A stretch of 64,000 nt of DNA, from positions 255,107-319,106 of the forward strand of contig NZ_KE383925.1 of assembly GCF_000422805.1 (NCBI RefSeq). The letters are read 5' to 3'. This DNA is from Nocardioides halotolerans DSM 19273. Lineage in GTDB: Bacteria; Actinomycetota; Actinomycetes; Propionibacteriales; Nocardioidaceae. Every line of letters starts with the position of its first letter. Position 1 is the first letter of the stretch. A model generated the notes under the pieces. The model saw nothing but the letters and a program-made list of their open reading frames with translations, had not been told where the DNA came from and made no database searches. This document shows positions 1 through 7,853 of this stretch, piece after piece. The translations under genes were made by a program, and so were the position numbers.

Positions 1-279
1 GCGCAGCGCTGCTGCCGGGAGCGAGTCGTCACCCGGCTCGCAGTGCCCGCCGAGCTGGAACCACCGCCCCGCCTTGGCGTGCAGGGTCAGCAGCACGTGG
101 CGCTGGTCGGCGGAGAGCACGAGCGCGCCCGCCGTGAGGTGGTCGGGCCGGCAGCTCCCGTAGGCACCGTCGGCGTGCGCGTCGAGGTGCGCGACGTACC
201 GCCGGCGCAGCGCCTCCTGCTCGTCGTCGGGCGCGGTCCAGCCGCCGAGCAGTGACAGCGCGGACGAGTGGAGGCTCAC
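1..279 (-). CDS. NUDIX hydrolase, N-terminal part (cut by window start)
   Basis: Only the first 93 codons lie in the window; the gene runs off the left edge. The GTG start overlaps the stop codon of the upstream zincin gene by four bases (GTGA), which fixes the start and indicates translational coupling. Residues 77-85 read GGHCEPGDD, the beginning of a NUDIX box, with Asp where the first Glu is usual, and are preceded by a beta-rich stretch ending in RWFQL. NUDIX enzymes hydrolyse nucleoside diphosphates linked to another group. The rest of the box is outside the window, so the substrate cannot be inferred. Confidence 0.85.
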   Translation of the reverse strand, partial: MSLHSSALSLLGGWTAPDDEQEALRRRYVAHLDAHADGAYGSCRPDHLTAGALVLSADQRHVLLTLHAKAGRWFQLGGHCEPGDDSLPAAALR

Positions 280-1643
280 TCCTCCGGGTCGGCCGGTGCG
301 TCGCCGGGCGTCTCGGACGAGTCGGGGCCATCGAGCGGGCCGTCGAGCAGCCTGCGCAGCTCGGCGTCGAAGTCCTCCTCGCTCAGAGCTTCGGGGGCGC
401 TCGCGCCCTCGCGGAAGCCGAGCGGGTCGTCGAGGTCGGCCGCCGTCGGCAGCAGGTCGGGGTGCATCCAGACGCCGTCGCGCGCCTCGGTGCCCTGCCG
501 CGTGCGCAGCGAGCCCCACAGCGTCGAGGCGTCGCGCAGCCGGCGCGGCCGCAGCTCGAGGCCGACCAGGGTCGCGAACGTCTGCTCGGCCGGCCCGCCG
601 GCAGCACGGCGGCGGCGGACCGCCTCCTGCAGCTTGGCGGCGCTCGGCATCCGCCCCTCGGTGGCCTGGCCGACGACCTCGTCGACCCAGCCCTCCACGA
701 GCGCGAGCGTCACCTCGAGCCGCTCGAGCGCGGCCTTCTGTGCGGGGGAGTCGGGCAGCTCGAACATGCCGCCCTCGAGCATCTGCTGCATCGCCTCGGG
801 GTTGCCCAGCGACGCGGGGTCGATGCCGCGCATCTGCTCTTCGACGCGCTGCTGGATGCCCTCGACGTTGACCTCGATGCCCTCGGCGTACGCCGTGACG
901 GCGCCGACGAGGTGGTCGCGCAGCCACGGGACGCCCGCGAAGAGCCGCTGGTGGGCGGCCTCGCGCAGCGCGAGGTAGAGCAGCACGTCGTCGGCGGGCA
1001 CGTCGAGCCCGTCGGCGAACGCCGTGACGTTGGCCGGCACGAGCGCCGCCCGGCCCGCGGGCGCGAGCGGGACGCCGACGTCGGAGACCGAGAGCACCTC
1101 GCCGGCCAGGGTGCCCAGCCCGGACCCGACCTGGTTGGCGAGGAGCATGCCGATCGCGCGGCCGAGGATGCCGAGGATCGGTCCGGCCTGCGCCTGGGCC
1201 TCCTCGGGCAGCGCCGAGCCGAGGGCGCCGACCGACTGGCGCGCGACCGGCTCGACCAGCACCTTCCAGACGTCGGTGGTGTTGACGACCCACTCGGCGC
1301 GGCTCCAGGCGGTGGCAGTCGTCACGCCGGAGGGGAACCCGGTGGCCTCGTCGAGCCAGTGGTCGGCGAGCTGCACGGCGTCGGCGACGGCGTTCTGCTG
1401 CGCCGAGGTGGGGGTCGGGTCTGGCGACTGGGCGACCGTCTTGCGGGCCAGGTCGAGCGCGACGTCCCAGTTGAGCGGTCCGTCGTAGGGCTGCATCATC
1501 GACTGCAGCTGCCCGAAGAGCTGGTTGAGGTCGGGCATGCCCTGCCCGCCCATCCCGGACATGCCCGCCATGCCCTGGGTGAAGAACTGCTCGAACGGCG
1601 TCCCCTTGAACGGGTTCTGGGGCTCTTCCGGCTCGTCTGCCAT
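276..1643 (-). CDS. DUF2342 zinc-dependent metalloprotease-like protein
   Basis: A 455-residue protein of the actinobacterial DUF2342 (zincin_2) family. The N-terminus has a Met/Gly-rich stretch (about residues 20-50) typical of the family. The helix RExxH around residues 227-231 is the family's variant of the HExxH zinc motif, with E228 and H231 visible. There is no signal peptide and the C-terminal tail is acidic, so a cytoplasmic location is likely. Its physiological substrate is unknown. The gene precedes, and is translationally coupled to, the NUDIX gene; moaE lies upstream in the same orientation after a 75-base gap. Confidence 0.88.
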   Translation of the reverse strand: MADEPEEPQNPFKGTPFEQFFTQGMAGMSGMGGQGMPDLNQLFGQLQSMMQPYDGPLNWDVALDLARKTVAQSPDPTPTSAQQNAVADAVQLADHWLDEATGFPSGVTTATAWSRAEWVVNTTDVWKVLVEPVARQSVGALGSALPEEAQAQAGPILGILGRAIGMLLANQVGSGLGTLAGEVLSVSDVGVPLAPAGRAALVPANVTAFADGLDVPADDVLLYLALREAAHQRLFAGVPWLRDHLVGAVTAYAEGIEVNVEGIQQRVEEQMRGIDPASLGNPEAMQQMLEGGMFELPDSPAQKAALERLEVTLALVEGWVDEVVGQATEGRMPSAAKLQEAVRRRRAAGGPAEQTFATLVGLELRPRRLRDASTLWGSLRTRQGTEARDGVWMHPDLLPTAADLDDPLGFREGASAPEALSEEDFDAELRRLLDGPLDGPDSSETPGDAPADPEE

Positions 1644-1718
1644 GGCCTCAACGGTACGCGGCGCCCGGCTGGAGGACCCGCGCCCGCGGCGACGACCAGG
1701 GGGAGACCAGGGGCGGGG

Positions 1719-2171
1719 TCAGGGAGAGCCCACCCACTCCTCGGTGCCGTCGCCGAACCGCTGGTGCTTCCAGATCGGCACCTCGGCCTTGAGGGTGTCG
1801 ATCAGCAGCCGCGAGGCGTCGAACGACGTGCCGCGGTGGGCAGAGGTCGTCGCGACCACCACGGCGATGTCGCCGATCGCCAGGGTGCCGACGCGGTGGA
1901 CGGCCGCGACGCCGTGGACCTCGTGGGCCGCGGCCACCCGCTCACACACCTCGCGCAGCTTGTCGAGGGCCGTGGGGTGCGCGGAGTAGTCGAGCCCGAG
2001 GACGCCCTTGCCGTGGTCGTGGTCGCGCACCCGGCCGACGAACAGCGTCAGCCCACCCGAGCCGTCGTCGTCGAGCGCGGCGACGACCTCGGCGACGTCG
2101 AGCGCGGTCTCGCGCAAGTCGACCAGCCGTAGCGGCGACCGGCGCACCCTCGCGGGCGTGGGCTCCGACAT
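1719..2171 (-). CDS. moaE: Molybdopterin synthase catalytic subunit MoaE
   Basis: A 150-residue MoaE, the usual family length. MoaE uses thiocarboxylated MoaD to convert precursor Z (cPMP) into molybdopterin. Family features visible are the GRVRDHDHG segment (about residues 46-54) followed by the conserved Tyr of LDY, the central HRVG(x)LxxGD segment, and the C-terminal KAEVPIWK lysine motif. I start it at the ATG at 2171, which gives the canonical N-terminal DLRETALD region; longer in-frame extensions run antisense to the genes to the right and are not believable. No moaD is adjacent. The gene is divergent from the small membrane protein at 2202, with only about 30 bases between them. Confidence 0.93.
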   Translation of the reverse strand: MSEPTPARVRRSPLRLVDLRETALDVAEVVAALDDDGSGGLTLFVGRVRDHDHGKGVLGLDYSAHPTALDKLREVCERVAAAHEVHGVAAVHRVGTLAIGDIAVVVATTSAHRGTSFDASRLLIDTLKAEVPIWKHQRFGDGTEEWVGSP

Positions 2172-2201
2172 GTCGACGACCGTAGTACCTACCCTCGCAG
2201 G

Positions 2202-2525
2202 GTGCAGATCCTGCTCTGGCTCGTGCCTCCGGTCCTCGTCACGCTCGTGGCGATGGCCTGGGTCGGCTGGGTGGGTCGCGAGGGACGCGGCGCGGTCGAC
2301 CGCGACGAGGCCGTGCGCCGCCTCGGCGAGGCCCTCGAGCGTGAGCAGCCGGCGCGACCGGCGCGGCTGCCGCACCGCCGCGAGCGCTCGACCGGCGTGG
2401 CGGTCCGGCGTACGCCGCGCAGCGCCGTGCCCCCGGCCGCGCACCCGGCGCCGCGGGAGGGTCCGCGGGCGGCTGCGGAGCCGGCTGGAGAGCCCGGACA
2501 CGAGGAGCAGCGTCGCGCGGGCTGA
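2202..2525 (+). CDS. Small single-pass membrane protein
   Basis: A 107-residue protein starting at GTG. Residues 2-24 form one hydrophobic segment and the remainder is Arg/Ala/Pro rich and charged, so it is probably a single-pass membrane protein with a cytoplasmic tail. I do not recognise a domain. It sits 42 bases before the PDZ protease gene on the same strand, diverging from moaE, so the short spacer at 2172-2201 must hold both promoters or their core elements. It resembles the unnamed small proteins that often accompany this locus in Nocardioides, but that is recollection, not a search result. Confidence 0.6.
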   Translation: MQILLWLVPPVLVTLVAMAWVGWVGREGRGAVDRDEAVRRLGEALEREQPARPARLPHRRERSTGVAVRRTPRSAVPPAAHPAPREGPRAAAEPAGEPGHEEQRRAG

Positions 2526-2567
2526 CCCCCGCACCCTGCTCACCACCGGTTTGAGAGAGTTTGCCGC

Positions 2568-3656
2568 ATGAACCAGCGCGCATGGGCCGCCGTGCTCGCC
2601 ATGCCGCTGGTGGTCGCGCTGGCCGTGATCGCACTGTTCAAGCCGTTGCCGTACACCACCTACGCGCCGGGCCCGACGATCGACGTGCTCGGCACGACCA
2701 ACGGCAAGGAGATCATCCAGCTCCCCGACGGGCAGAAGACCTACCGCGACGACGGCCAGCTCCGGATGACGACGGTGTCGGTGACACCGAAGGAGAGCGA
2801 CCTCAACCTGTTCGAGGTGATGGCCGCCTGGCTCGACCGCGACGACGCCGTCTACCCGAAGGAGGCGGTCTACCCCGACGACAAGACCGCCGACCAGGTG
2901 CGCGACGAGGGCCAGGTGCAGATGGTGTCCTCGCAGGACACCGCCGTCGCCGTGGCCCTCCAGGCGCTCGGCGAGACGGTGACGCCGTCGCTCGAGGTGA
3001 CGCTGGTCAGCCCGGGCTCGCCCGCCGACGGGGCGCTCGCGGTGCGCGACCTCATCCGCGAGGTCAACGGCACCGCGCTCAGCGACGACATCGGCAAGGC
3101 GTCCGAAGAGCTCCGGGCGGCGATCCGGTCGACGCCGCCGGGCGGCAAGGTCACGCTCACGGTGCTGCGCGACGGCAAGGAGGTCGAGGTCCCGGTGACG
3201 CCGGAGGAGCGGAGCGCCGACCTGTTCTCCGCCGTGACGATCACGGGCTCGCCGCAGATCGGCATCTTCCTCGGGCAGGGCTTCATCCTGCCCTTCCCGG
3301 TCACCGTCACCATCGACCCTCGGATCGGCGGCCCGAGCGCCGGGCTGATGTTCTCCCTGGCGATCTACGACACCCTCACGCCCGGGTCGTTGACCGGGGG
3401 CGCGGCGGTCGCCGGCACCGGCGAGATCGCCGCCGACGGCACCGTCGGCGCGATCGGCGGCATCCAGCAGAAGATCGTCGGCGCGCGCAAGGCCGGCGCC
3501 CAGCTGTTCCTCGTCCCCGCCGACAACTGCGAGGACGTCGAGGGCGCGCACAACGACGACATGCGACTGGTGCGCGTCGACACCTTCGACACGGCCAGGT
3601 CCGCGCTCGAGGCCTGGGCCGCCGACCACGACGCCGACCTCCCGAGCTGCTCATGA
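2568..3656 (+). CDS. PDZ-domain, Lon-like (S16) membrane serine protease, YlbL type
   Basis: A 362-residue protein with one N-terminal membrane anchor (about residues 7-26), a PDZ domain (about 120-225) and a C-terminal Lon-type protease domain. The catalytic Ser257 lies in GGPSAGL and Lys302 in GGIQQKIVGA, matching the Ser-Lys dyad of S16 peptidases. This YlbL-like architecture is widespread in Actinobacteria and Firmicutes and acts at the outer face of the membrane. Its stop codon overlaps the next gene's start by four bases. Confidence 0.92.
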   Translation: MNQRAWAAVLAMPLVVALAVIALFKPLPYTTYAPGPTIDVLGTTNGKEIIQLPDGQKTYRDDGQLRMTTVSVTPKESDLNLFEVMAAWLDRDDAVYPKEAVYPDDKTADQVRDEGQVQMVSSQDTAVAVALQALGETVTPSLEVTLVSPGSPADGALAVRDLIREVNGTALSDDIGKASEELRAAIRSTPPGGKVTLTVLRDGKEVEVPVTPEERSADLFSAVTITGSPQIGIFLGQGFILPFPVTVTIDPRIGGPSAGLMFSLAIYDTLTPGSLTGGAAVAGTGEIAADGTVGAIGGIQQKIVGARKAGAQLFLVPADNCEDVEGAHNDDMRLVRVDTFDTARSALEAWAADHDADLPSCS

Positions 3657-4225
3657 CGTCGTCAGGGACACCGGGCCTCGACCTCGACGTCGACCCCGCG
3701 CTCGCCGCGGCCGTCCTCGAGATCGAGTCGCACATCGCCGAGGGCGGCTGGGACCAGCCGAGCCGGCTCTACGCGCTGGTCGACACCGCGGCGCTCGTGC
3801 GCCGCGAGCCGGCGCTCGCCTCCGCGATGGGCCTCGACGACGCCTCGGCCGAGGGCTCACTCACCCCGGTCGAGCAGGAGCAGCTGCCCGCCGACCGCTT
3901 CGAGGCCGCGCTGGCCTCGCTCGCGTGGGGTCCCGAGGTGAGCGGCTGCGCGGCCGTGGTCGAGCGGCTGGTGCTGCCACCGGACGCAGACGACGCGATC
4001 CCCGACGACCCGGCGGCCGCGGCGGCGTACGCCTCCGAGCACCCGGAGCGGCAGGAGGTCCGGATGGTCGTCGGCGTCACCCGGGCCGGCGCGTCGTACT
4101 GTGCCCTGCGGCTGCGCTCACACGACGACGACCAGTCGGTCGTGGGCGGTGCCGACCTGGTCCCCGAGCTGATCACCCTCCTGGGTGCGACCCTTGAGCC
4201 GATCGACGACGTGGAGGACGAATGA
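3653..4225 (+). CDS. PPA1309-family protein
   Basis: A 190-residue acidic protein of the actinobacterial PPA1309 family, whose function is unknown. The ATG at 3653 overlaps the PDZ protease stop, and the stop codon overlaps the ATG of the UPF0182 gene (both ATGA), so the three genes form a coupled operon. The protein contains the conserved LASLAWG(P)EVSGCAAVVER block around residues 86-105 and a central RxVVGVTRxG segment. No signal peptide or membrane segment is visible. The tight coupling suggests a role shared with the protease or the membrane protein. Confidence 0.88.
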   Translation: MTSSGTPGLDLDVDPALAAAVLEIESHIAEGGWDQPSRLYALVDTAALVRREPALASAMGLDDASAEGSLTPVEQEQLPADRFEAALASLAWGPEVSGCAAVVERLVLPPDADDAIPDDPAAAAAYASEHPERQEVRMVVGVTRAGASYCALRLRSHDDDQSVVGGADLVPELITLLGATLEPIDDVEDE

Positions 4226-7200
4226 GCGAGCTGTTCGACGACGACGCGCGCGACGAGCCCGCCGACCGCCCGCCGCCGTCGCGGCGTTCGCGCGCGCTGG
4301 TGATCACCGCGGTCGTGCTGGTCCTCGCCTTCTTCGCCCTCACGACGTTCGCGAACTTCTACACCAACGTGCTGTGGTACCGCGACGTCGGCTTCGGCGG
4401 CGTCTACAGCCGGCTGCTCTGGACCAAGATCGCGCTGTTCGCGGTCTTCGGGCTGCTCATGGCCGTCGTCGTCGTGGTCAACATGGTGATCGCGTTCCGG
4501 GTCCGGCCGCTGTTCCACCCGCAGTCGCCCGAGCAGAGCGGGCTCGACCGCTACCGCCAGGCCGTCACCCCGATCCGCACGTGGCTGGTCATCGGGGTCG
4601 GCGTGCTCCTCGGGCTGTTCGCCGGCACGTCGGGCGCGGGGGAGTGGCGCAACTTCATGCTGTGGCGCCACGGCGTGGCGTTCGACCGCGAGGACGCCTA
4701 CTTCGGCAAGGACATCGGGTTCTTCGTCTTCGACCTGCCTTGGTACCACTTCCTCACCGACTTCGTGATGGCGATGAGCGTGGTCGCGCTGCTGGCCGCG
4801 GCCGTCGTCCACTACCTCTACGGCGGCATCCGGCTGCAGACGCCGGCCGACCGGCTCTCGGGCGCGGCGCAGGCGCAGCTGTCGGTGCTGCTCGGGGTCT
4901 TCGTGCTCGCCAAGGCGCTCGACTACTGGCTCGACCGCTACGACCTCGCCTACCAGTCGGGCTCGCTGCTCACCGGCATCACCTACACCGACGACAACGC
5001 CGTGCTGCCGGCGAAGTCGATCCTGATGGGCATCGCGCTGATCTGCGCGGTGCTGTTCTTCCTCAACATCTGGCGCCGCACGTGGCTGCTGCCGTCGATG
5101 GGGCTCGCGCTGCTCGTGCTCTCGGCGATCCTGCTCGGCCTGATCTGGCCGGGCATCGTGCAGCAGTTCCAGGTCAAGCCCTCCGAGGCCGACAAGGAGG
5201 CGCCGTACATCGAGAAGAACATCGCGGCGACCAGAGCGGCCTACGACATCGACACAGTCGAGGAGTACAAGCTCCCGGCGGCCGGCACGCCGGCCACGGA
5301 GGTCGACGCCGAGACCGACCCGGGGATCACCTCGATCCCGCTGATGGACCCCGCGCTGGTGCGGCAGGTCTTCCAGCAGAACCAGCAGGTCCGCGGCTAC
5401 TACTCGACCGCCGACGTGCTCGACGTCGACCACTACGAGATCGACGGCGTCGACCGCGCGCTGGTGCTCGGCGTCCGCGAGCTCGACCAGAACGCGCTCA
5501 ACAGCGACGTCAAGAACTGGCTCAACCTGCACACCGTCTACACCCACGGCAACGACGTGATCGCGGCGTTCGCCAACCAGCGGACGGCCTCCAACCAGGA
5601 GCTGGTGCTCGGCGACACCGACAAGACCCAGTGGGCCGAGGGCAACCAGCTCGGCCAGGACGCGCTCGGCGACGCGGTCGGCGACTACGAGGACCGCGTC
5701 TACTTCGGCGAGCACAGCCCCGACTACTCCGTCGTCGGCAAGGCGAGCGAGGGCGCGCAGGACGTCGAGCTCAACCTGAGCAAGGCCGCGTCGGCCGACG
5801 AGGGTGACGACCAGGCCGCAGGAGACGGCGGCGACGAGGCGGCCACCGGCTCGACGACGACGTACACCGGGAAGGGCGGCGTGCCGGTCGGCTCGACGTT
5901 CCGCCAGCTGCTCTACGCGATCAAGTTCGGCAGCACGAACTTCCTGCTGTCGGGACGCGTCAACGAGAACTCCGAGGTGATCTACAACCGCGACCCCAAG
6001 GACCGGGTGCAGAAGGTCGCGCCGTGGCTGACCCTCGACGACGACGCCTACCCGGCGATCGTCGACGGCAAGATCCTCTGGATCGTCGACGGCTACACGA
6101 CCACCGACCGGTTCCCGGGCTCGGAGCGCGAGTCGTTCAAGACGATGACCGACGACACGCTGCAGGACGAGACCGGGCTGCGGACCCTGCCGACCGACGA
6201 GATCAACTACATGCGCAACTCGGTCAAGGCGACCGTCGACGCCTACGACGGCACCGTCACGCTCTACGCCTGGGACGACCAGGACCCGCTGCTCAAGGCG
6301 TGGTCGGACGCGTTCCCCGGCACGGTCGAGCCGAAGTCGAAGATCTCCGACGAGCTGCTCGAGCACCTCCGCTACCCGGAGGACATGTTCAAGGTGCAGC
6401 GCTACCAGTTCGCGCGCTACCACGTGACCGACCCCAACGCGTGGTTCCAGGACAACAACAGGTGGGAAGTGCCTGAGGACCCGAACGGCGCCAAGGCCTA
6501 CCAGCCGCCCTACCGCATGTTCGTGACCCAGCCGCCCGGGCTCGTCCCCTCGCCGGACAACCCCGAGGGGCTGCCGGACGTCCCGACCGGCCAGGTGTGG
6601 TCGATGACGTCGACGTTCGTGCCCTACAAGCGGCTCAACCTCGCGGCGTACGTCTCGGTCGACTCCGACGCGACCTCCAAGACCTACGGACAGATGCGCG
6701 TCATCGACGTCATCGACGAGCAGCAGCAGGGGCCGAGCCAGGTCGCCAACAGCATGCAGTCCGACCCCGACGTCTCCGAGCGGCTCGCGGAGTTCAACCG
6801 CTCCGGCAACTCGCTCACCTACGGCAACCTGCTCACGGTGCCGCTGGGCGACGAGCTGATGTACGTCGAGCCGGTCTACGCCCGCCGCGCCACCGCCAGC
6901 GAGGCGAACTTCCCGATCCTGCGCTACGTGCTCGTCTCCTACAAGGGCGGCGTCGGCCTCGGCCTCACCCTCCAGAGCGCGCTCGAGACCGCGATCGCGA
7001 ACGTCGACGACTCCGACGGCGGCCCGTCCGGCGAGCCCACGCCCAGCGACGAGCCGACACCCACCGACGAGCCCACGGACGAGCCGACCGCGGCGATCAG
7101 CGGCGACGTCGACGAGCTGCTCGCCGAGGCCCAGAACGAGTTCGTGCTCGCCGACCAAGCACTCAGCCAGGGCAACCTCGCCGAGTTCCAGGAGCACTAC

Positions 7201-7317
7201 GACAAGGCCCGCGACCTCGTCGCCCAGGCCGTCAGCCAGAGCGGTGGCGGCAGTGGCGGCGGCGAGCCGACGGGCACCTCGTCACCCTCGGGATCCTCAC
7301 CCAGCCCGACCCCCTGA
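4222..7317 (+). CDS. UPF0182-family large membrane protein
   Basis: A 1031-residue integral membrane protein of the UPF0182 family, conserved in Actinobacteria. The N-terminal third contains about seven hydrophobic segments (for example residues 26-48, 68-92, 115-135, 180-200, 215-235, 265-282, 290-310), followed by a large extracytoplasmic domain. Near residues 920-955 a Pro/Thr/Asp/Glu-rich linker with repeated EPTPSDEPT-like units leads to a helical segment, and the protein ends in a Gly/Ser/Pro tail. Function is unknown. It is the last gene of the three-gene operon and lies 43 bases before the initiator tRNA. A long open frame on the opposite strand is a GC-bias shadow. Confidence 0.95.
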   Translation: MSELFDDDARDEPADRPPPSRRSRALVITAVVLVLAFFALTTFANFYTNVLWYRDVGFGGVYSRLLWTKIALFAVFGLLMAVVVVVNMVIAFRVRPLFHPQSPEQSGLDRYRQAVTPIRTWLVIGVGVLLGLFAGTSGAGEWRNFMLWRHGVAFDREDAYFGKDIGFFVFDLPWYHFLTDFVMAMSVVALLAAAVVHYLYGGIRLQTPADRLSGAAQAQLSVLLGVFVLAKALDYWLDRYDLAYQSGSLLTGITYTDDNAVLPAKSILMGIALICAVLFFLNIWRRTWLLPSMGLALLVLSAILLGLIWPGIVQQFQVKPSEADKEAPYIEKNIAATRAAYDIDTVEEYKLPAAGTPATEVDAETDPGITSIPLMDPALVRQVFQQNQQVRGYYSTADVLDVDHYEIDGVDRALVLGVRELDQNALNSDVKNWLNLHTVYTHGNDVIAAFANQRTASNQELVLGDTDKTQWAEGNQLGQDALGDAVGDYEDRVYFGEHSPDYSVVGKASEGAQDVELNLSKAASADEGDDQAAGDGGDEAATGSTTTYTGKGGVPVGSTFRQLLYAIKFGSTNFLLSGRVNENSEVIYNRDPKDRVQKVAPWLTLDDDAYPAIVDGKILWIVDGYTTTDRFPGSERESFKTMTDDTLQDETGLRTLPTDEINYMRNSVKATVDAYDGTVTLYAWDDQDPLLKAWSDAFPGTVEPKSKISDELLEHLRYPEDMFKVQRYQFARYHVTDPNAWFQDNNRWEVPEDPNGAKAYQPPYRMFVTQPPGLVPSPDNPEGLPDVPTGQVWSMTSTFVPYKRLNLAAYVSVDSDATSKTYGQMRVIDVIDEQQQGPSQVANSMQSDPDVSERLAEFNRSGNSLTYGNLLTVPLGDELMYVEPVYARRATASEANFPILRYVLVSYKGGVGLGLTLQSALETAIANVDDSDGGPSGEPTPSDEPTPTDEPTDEPTAAISGDVDELLAEAQNEFVLADQALSQGNLAEFQEHYDKARDLVAQAVSQSGGGSGGGEPTGTSSPSGSSPSPTP

Positions 7318-7360
7318 TTTGGGGTCCGCCCCGCTGGTGCCGTAACCTTGTGAGCACCGA

Positions 7361-7434
7361 CGCGGGGTGGAGCAGCTCGGTAGCTCGCTGGGCTCATAAC
7401 CCAGAGGTCGCAGGTTCAAATCCTGCCCCCGCTA
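7361..7434 (+). tRNA. Initiator tRNA-fMet (CAT anticodon)
   Basis: A 74-base tRNA without encoded CCA (the following bases are CA). The anticodon stem CTGGG/CCCAG encloses the loop CTCATAA with anticodon CAT. The three consecutive G-C pairs of that stem and the mismatched first acceptor pair (C1 opposite T72) are hallmarks of initiator tRNA. The D-arm has AGCTCGGTAGCT and the T-arm is GCAGG-TTCAAAT-CCTGC. The integrase/excisionase pair begins about 180 bases downstream, so this tRNA is the likely integration target, with the gene reconstituted at the left junction. Confidence 0.97.
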
Positions 7435-7441
7435 CAAGTTT
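7427..7441. other. Probable left attachment site (attL) at the tRNA 3' end
   Basis: The element starts at the 3' end of the fMet tRNA: the acceptor-stem bases CCCCGCTACA are followed directly by foreign-looking sequence, a strong hairpin, an excisionase and an integrase. Tyrosine integrases of actinobacterial ICEs usually recombine within tRNA 3' ends and leave the gene intact on one side. The exact core cannot be set because the matching right copy is not in the window. Confidence 0.55.
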
Positions 7442-7474
7442 CAGGCTCGGAATCTACGGATTCCGAGCCTGAAA
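7439..7474. terminator. Perfect 16-bp hairpin immediately after the tRNA
   Basis: The arms TTTCAGGCTCGGAATC (7439-7454) and GATTCCGAGCCTGAAA (7459-7474) are perfectly complementary, with a TACG tetraloop. The hairpin starts four bases after the tRNA discriminator base. The end of the second arm (GAAA) followed by GCATTTAG gives no long T-run on the forward strand, so it may act as a tRNA terminator or processing signal, or as an arm-type site for the integrase. A bidirectional terminator is the simplest reading. Confidence 0.65.
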
Positions 7475-7616
7475 GCATTTAGAGAATTGATCCTCGTACC
7501 GAAAACGGTCCAAGAACCCTGTCCAGGAACCCTCCAGGGACCTCTGCCACACGGGTGGCGCGGAGCCGGCACGGCTGCTGCGGACATATGCGGATCCAGC
7601 TGTGCACCTCACCTGC

Positions 7617-7847
7617 ATGGAGTCCACCGCACCCACACTGAGCGGGCTCGAGCCGCTCATGAGCATCGAGGAGCTCTCGGAGTACCTCCACGTGCCGGTC
7701 AGGACGCTGTACGACTGGCGCCTCTCCGGCAAGGGACCGTGCGCGGTCCACGTCGGTCGACAGTTGCGCTACTTCGAGAGCGACGTGCATGCCTGGCTCG
7801 CCAGCCAGCGCGAGCGCGAACCCGGTCGGGCACCCGACGGGGCGTGA
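7617..7847 (+). CDS. MerR-type helix-turn-helix excisionase
   Basis: A 76-residue protein with the layout of excisionase/MerR-like HTH_17 proteins: LMSIEELSEYLHVPVRTLYDWR forms the helix-turn-helix, followed by the wing GKGPCAVHVGRQLRYFESDVHAWL. Such proteins bend DNA at attachment sites and steer tyrosine integrases toward excision. A GTG at 7602 and an ATG at 7659 are alternative starts; none has a clear ribosome-binding site. The stop codon lies six bases before the integrase start, so the two are co-transcribed. Confidence 0.85.
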   Translation: MESTAPTLSGLEPLMSIEELSEYLHVPVRTLYDWRLSGKGPCAVHVGRQLRYFESDVHAWLASQREREPGRAPDGA

Positions 7848-7853
7848 TGGCTC

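Noticed and set aside
252..2132. Long forward open frame across the zincin and moaE genes
   Set aside because: It is antisense to two well-supported genes and has Arg/Gly/Val-rich, low-information composition.
3769..7197. Very long antisense open frame opposite the UPF0182 gene
   Set aside because: It is an artefact of high third-position GC; the forward frame carries the family signature.
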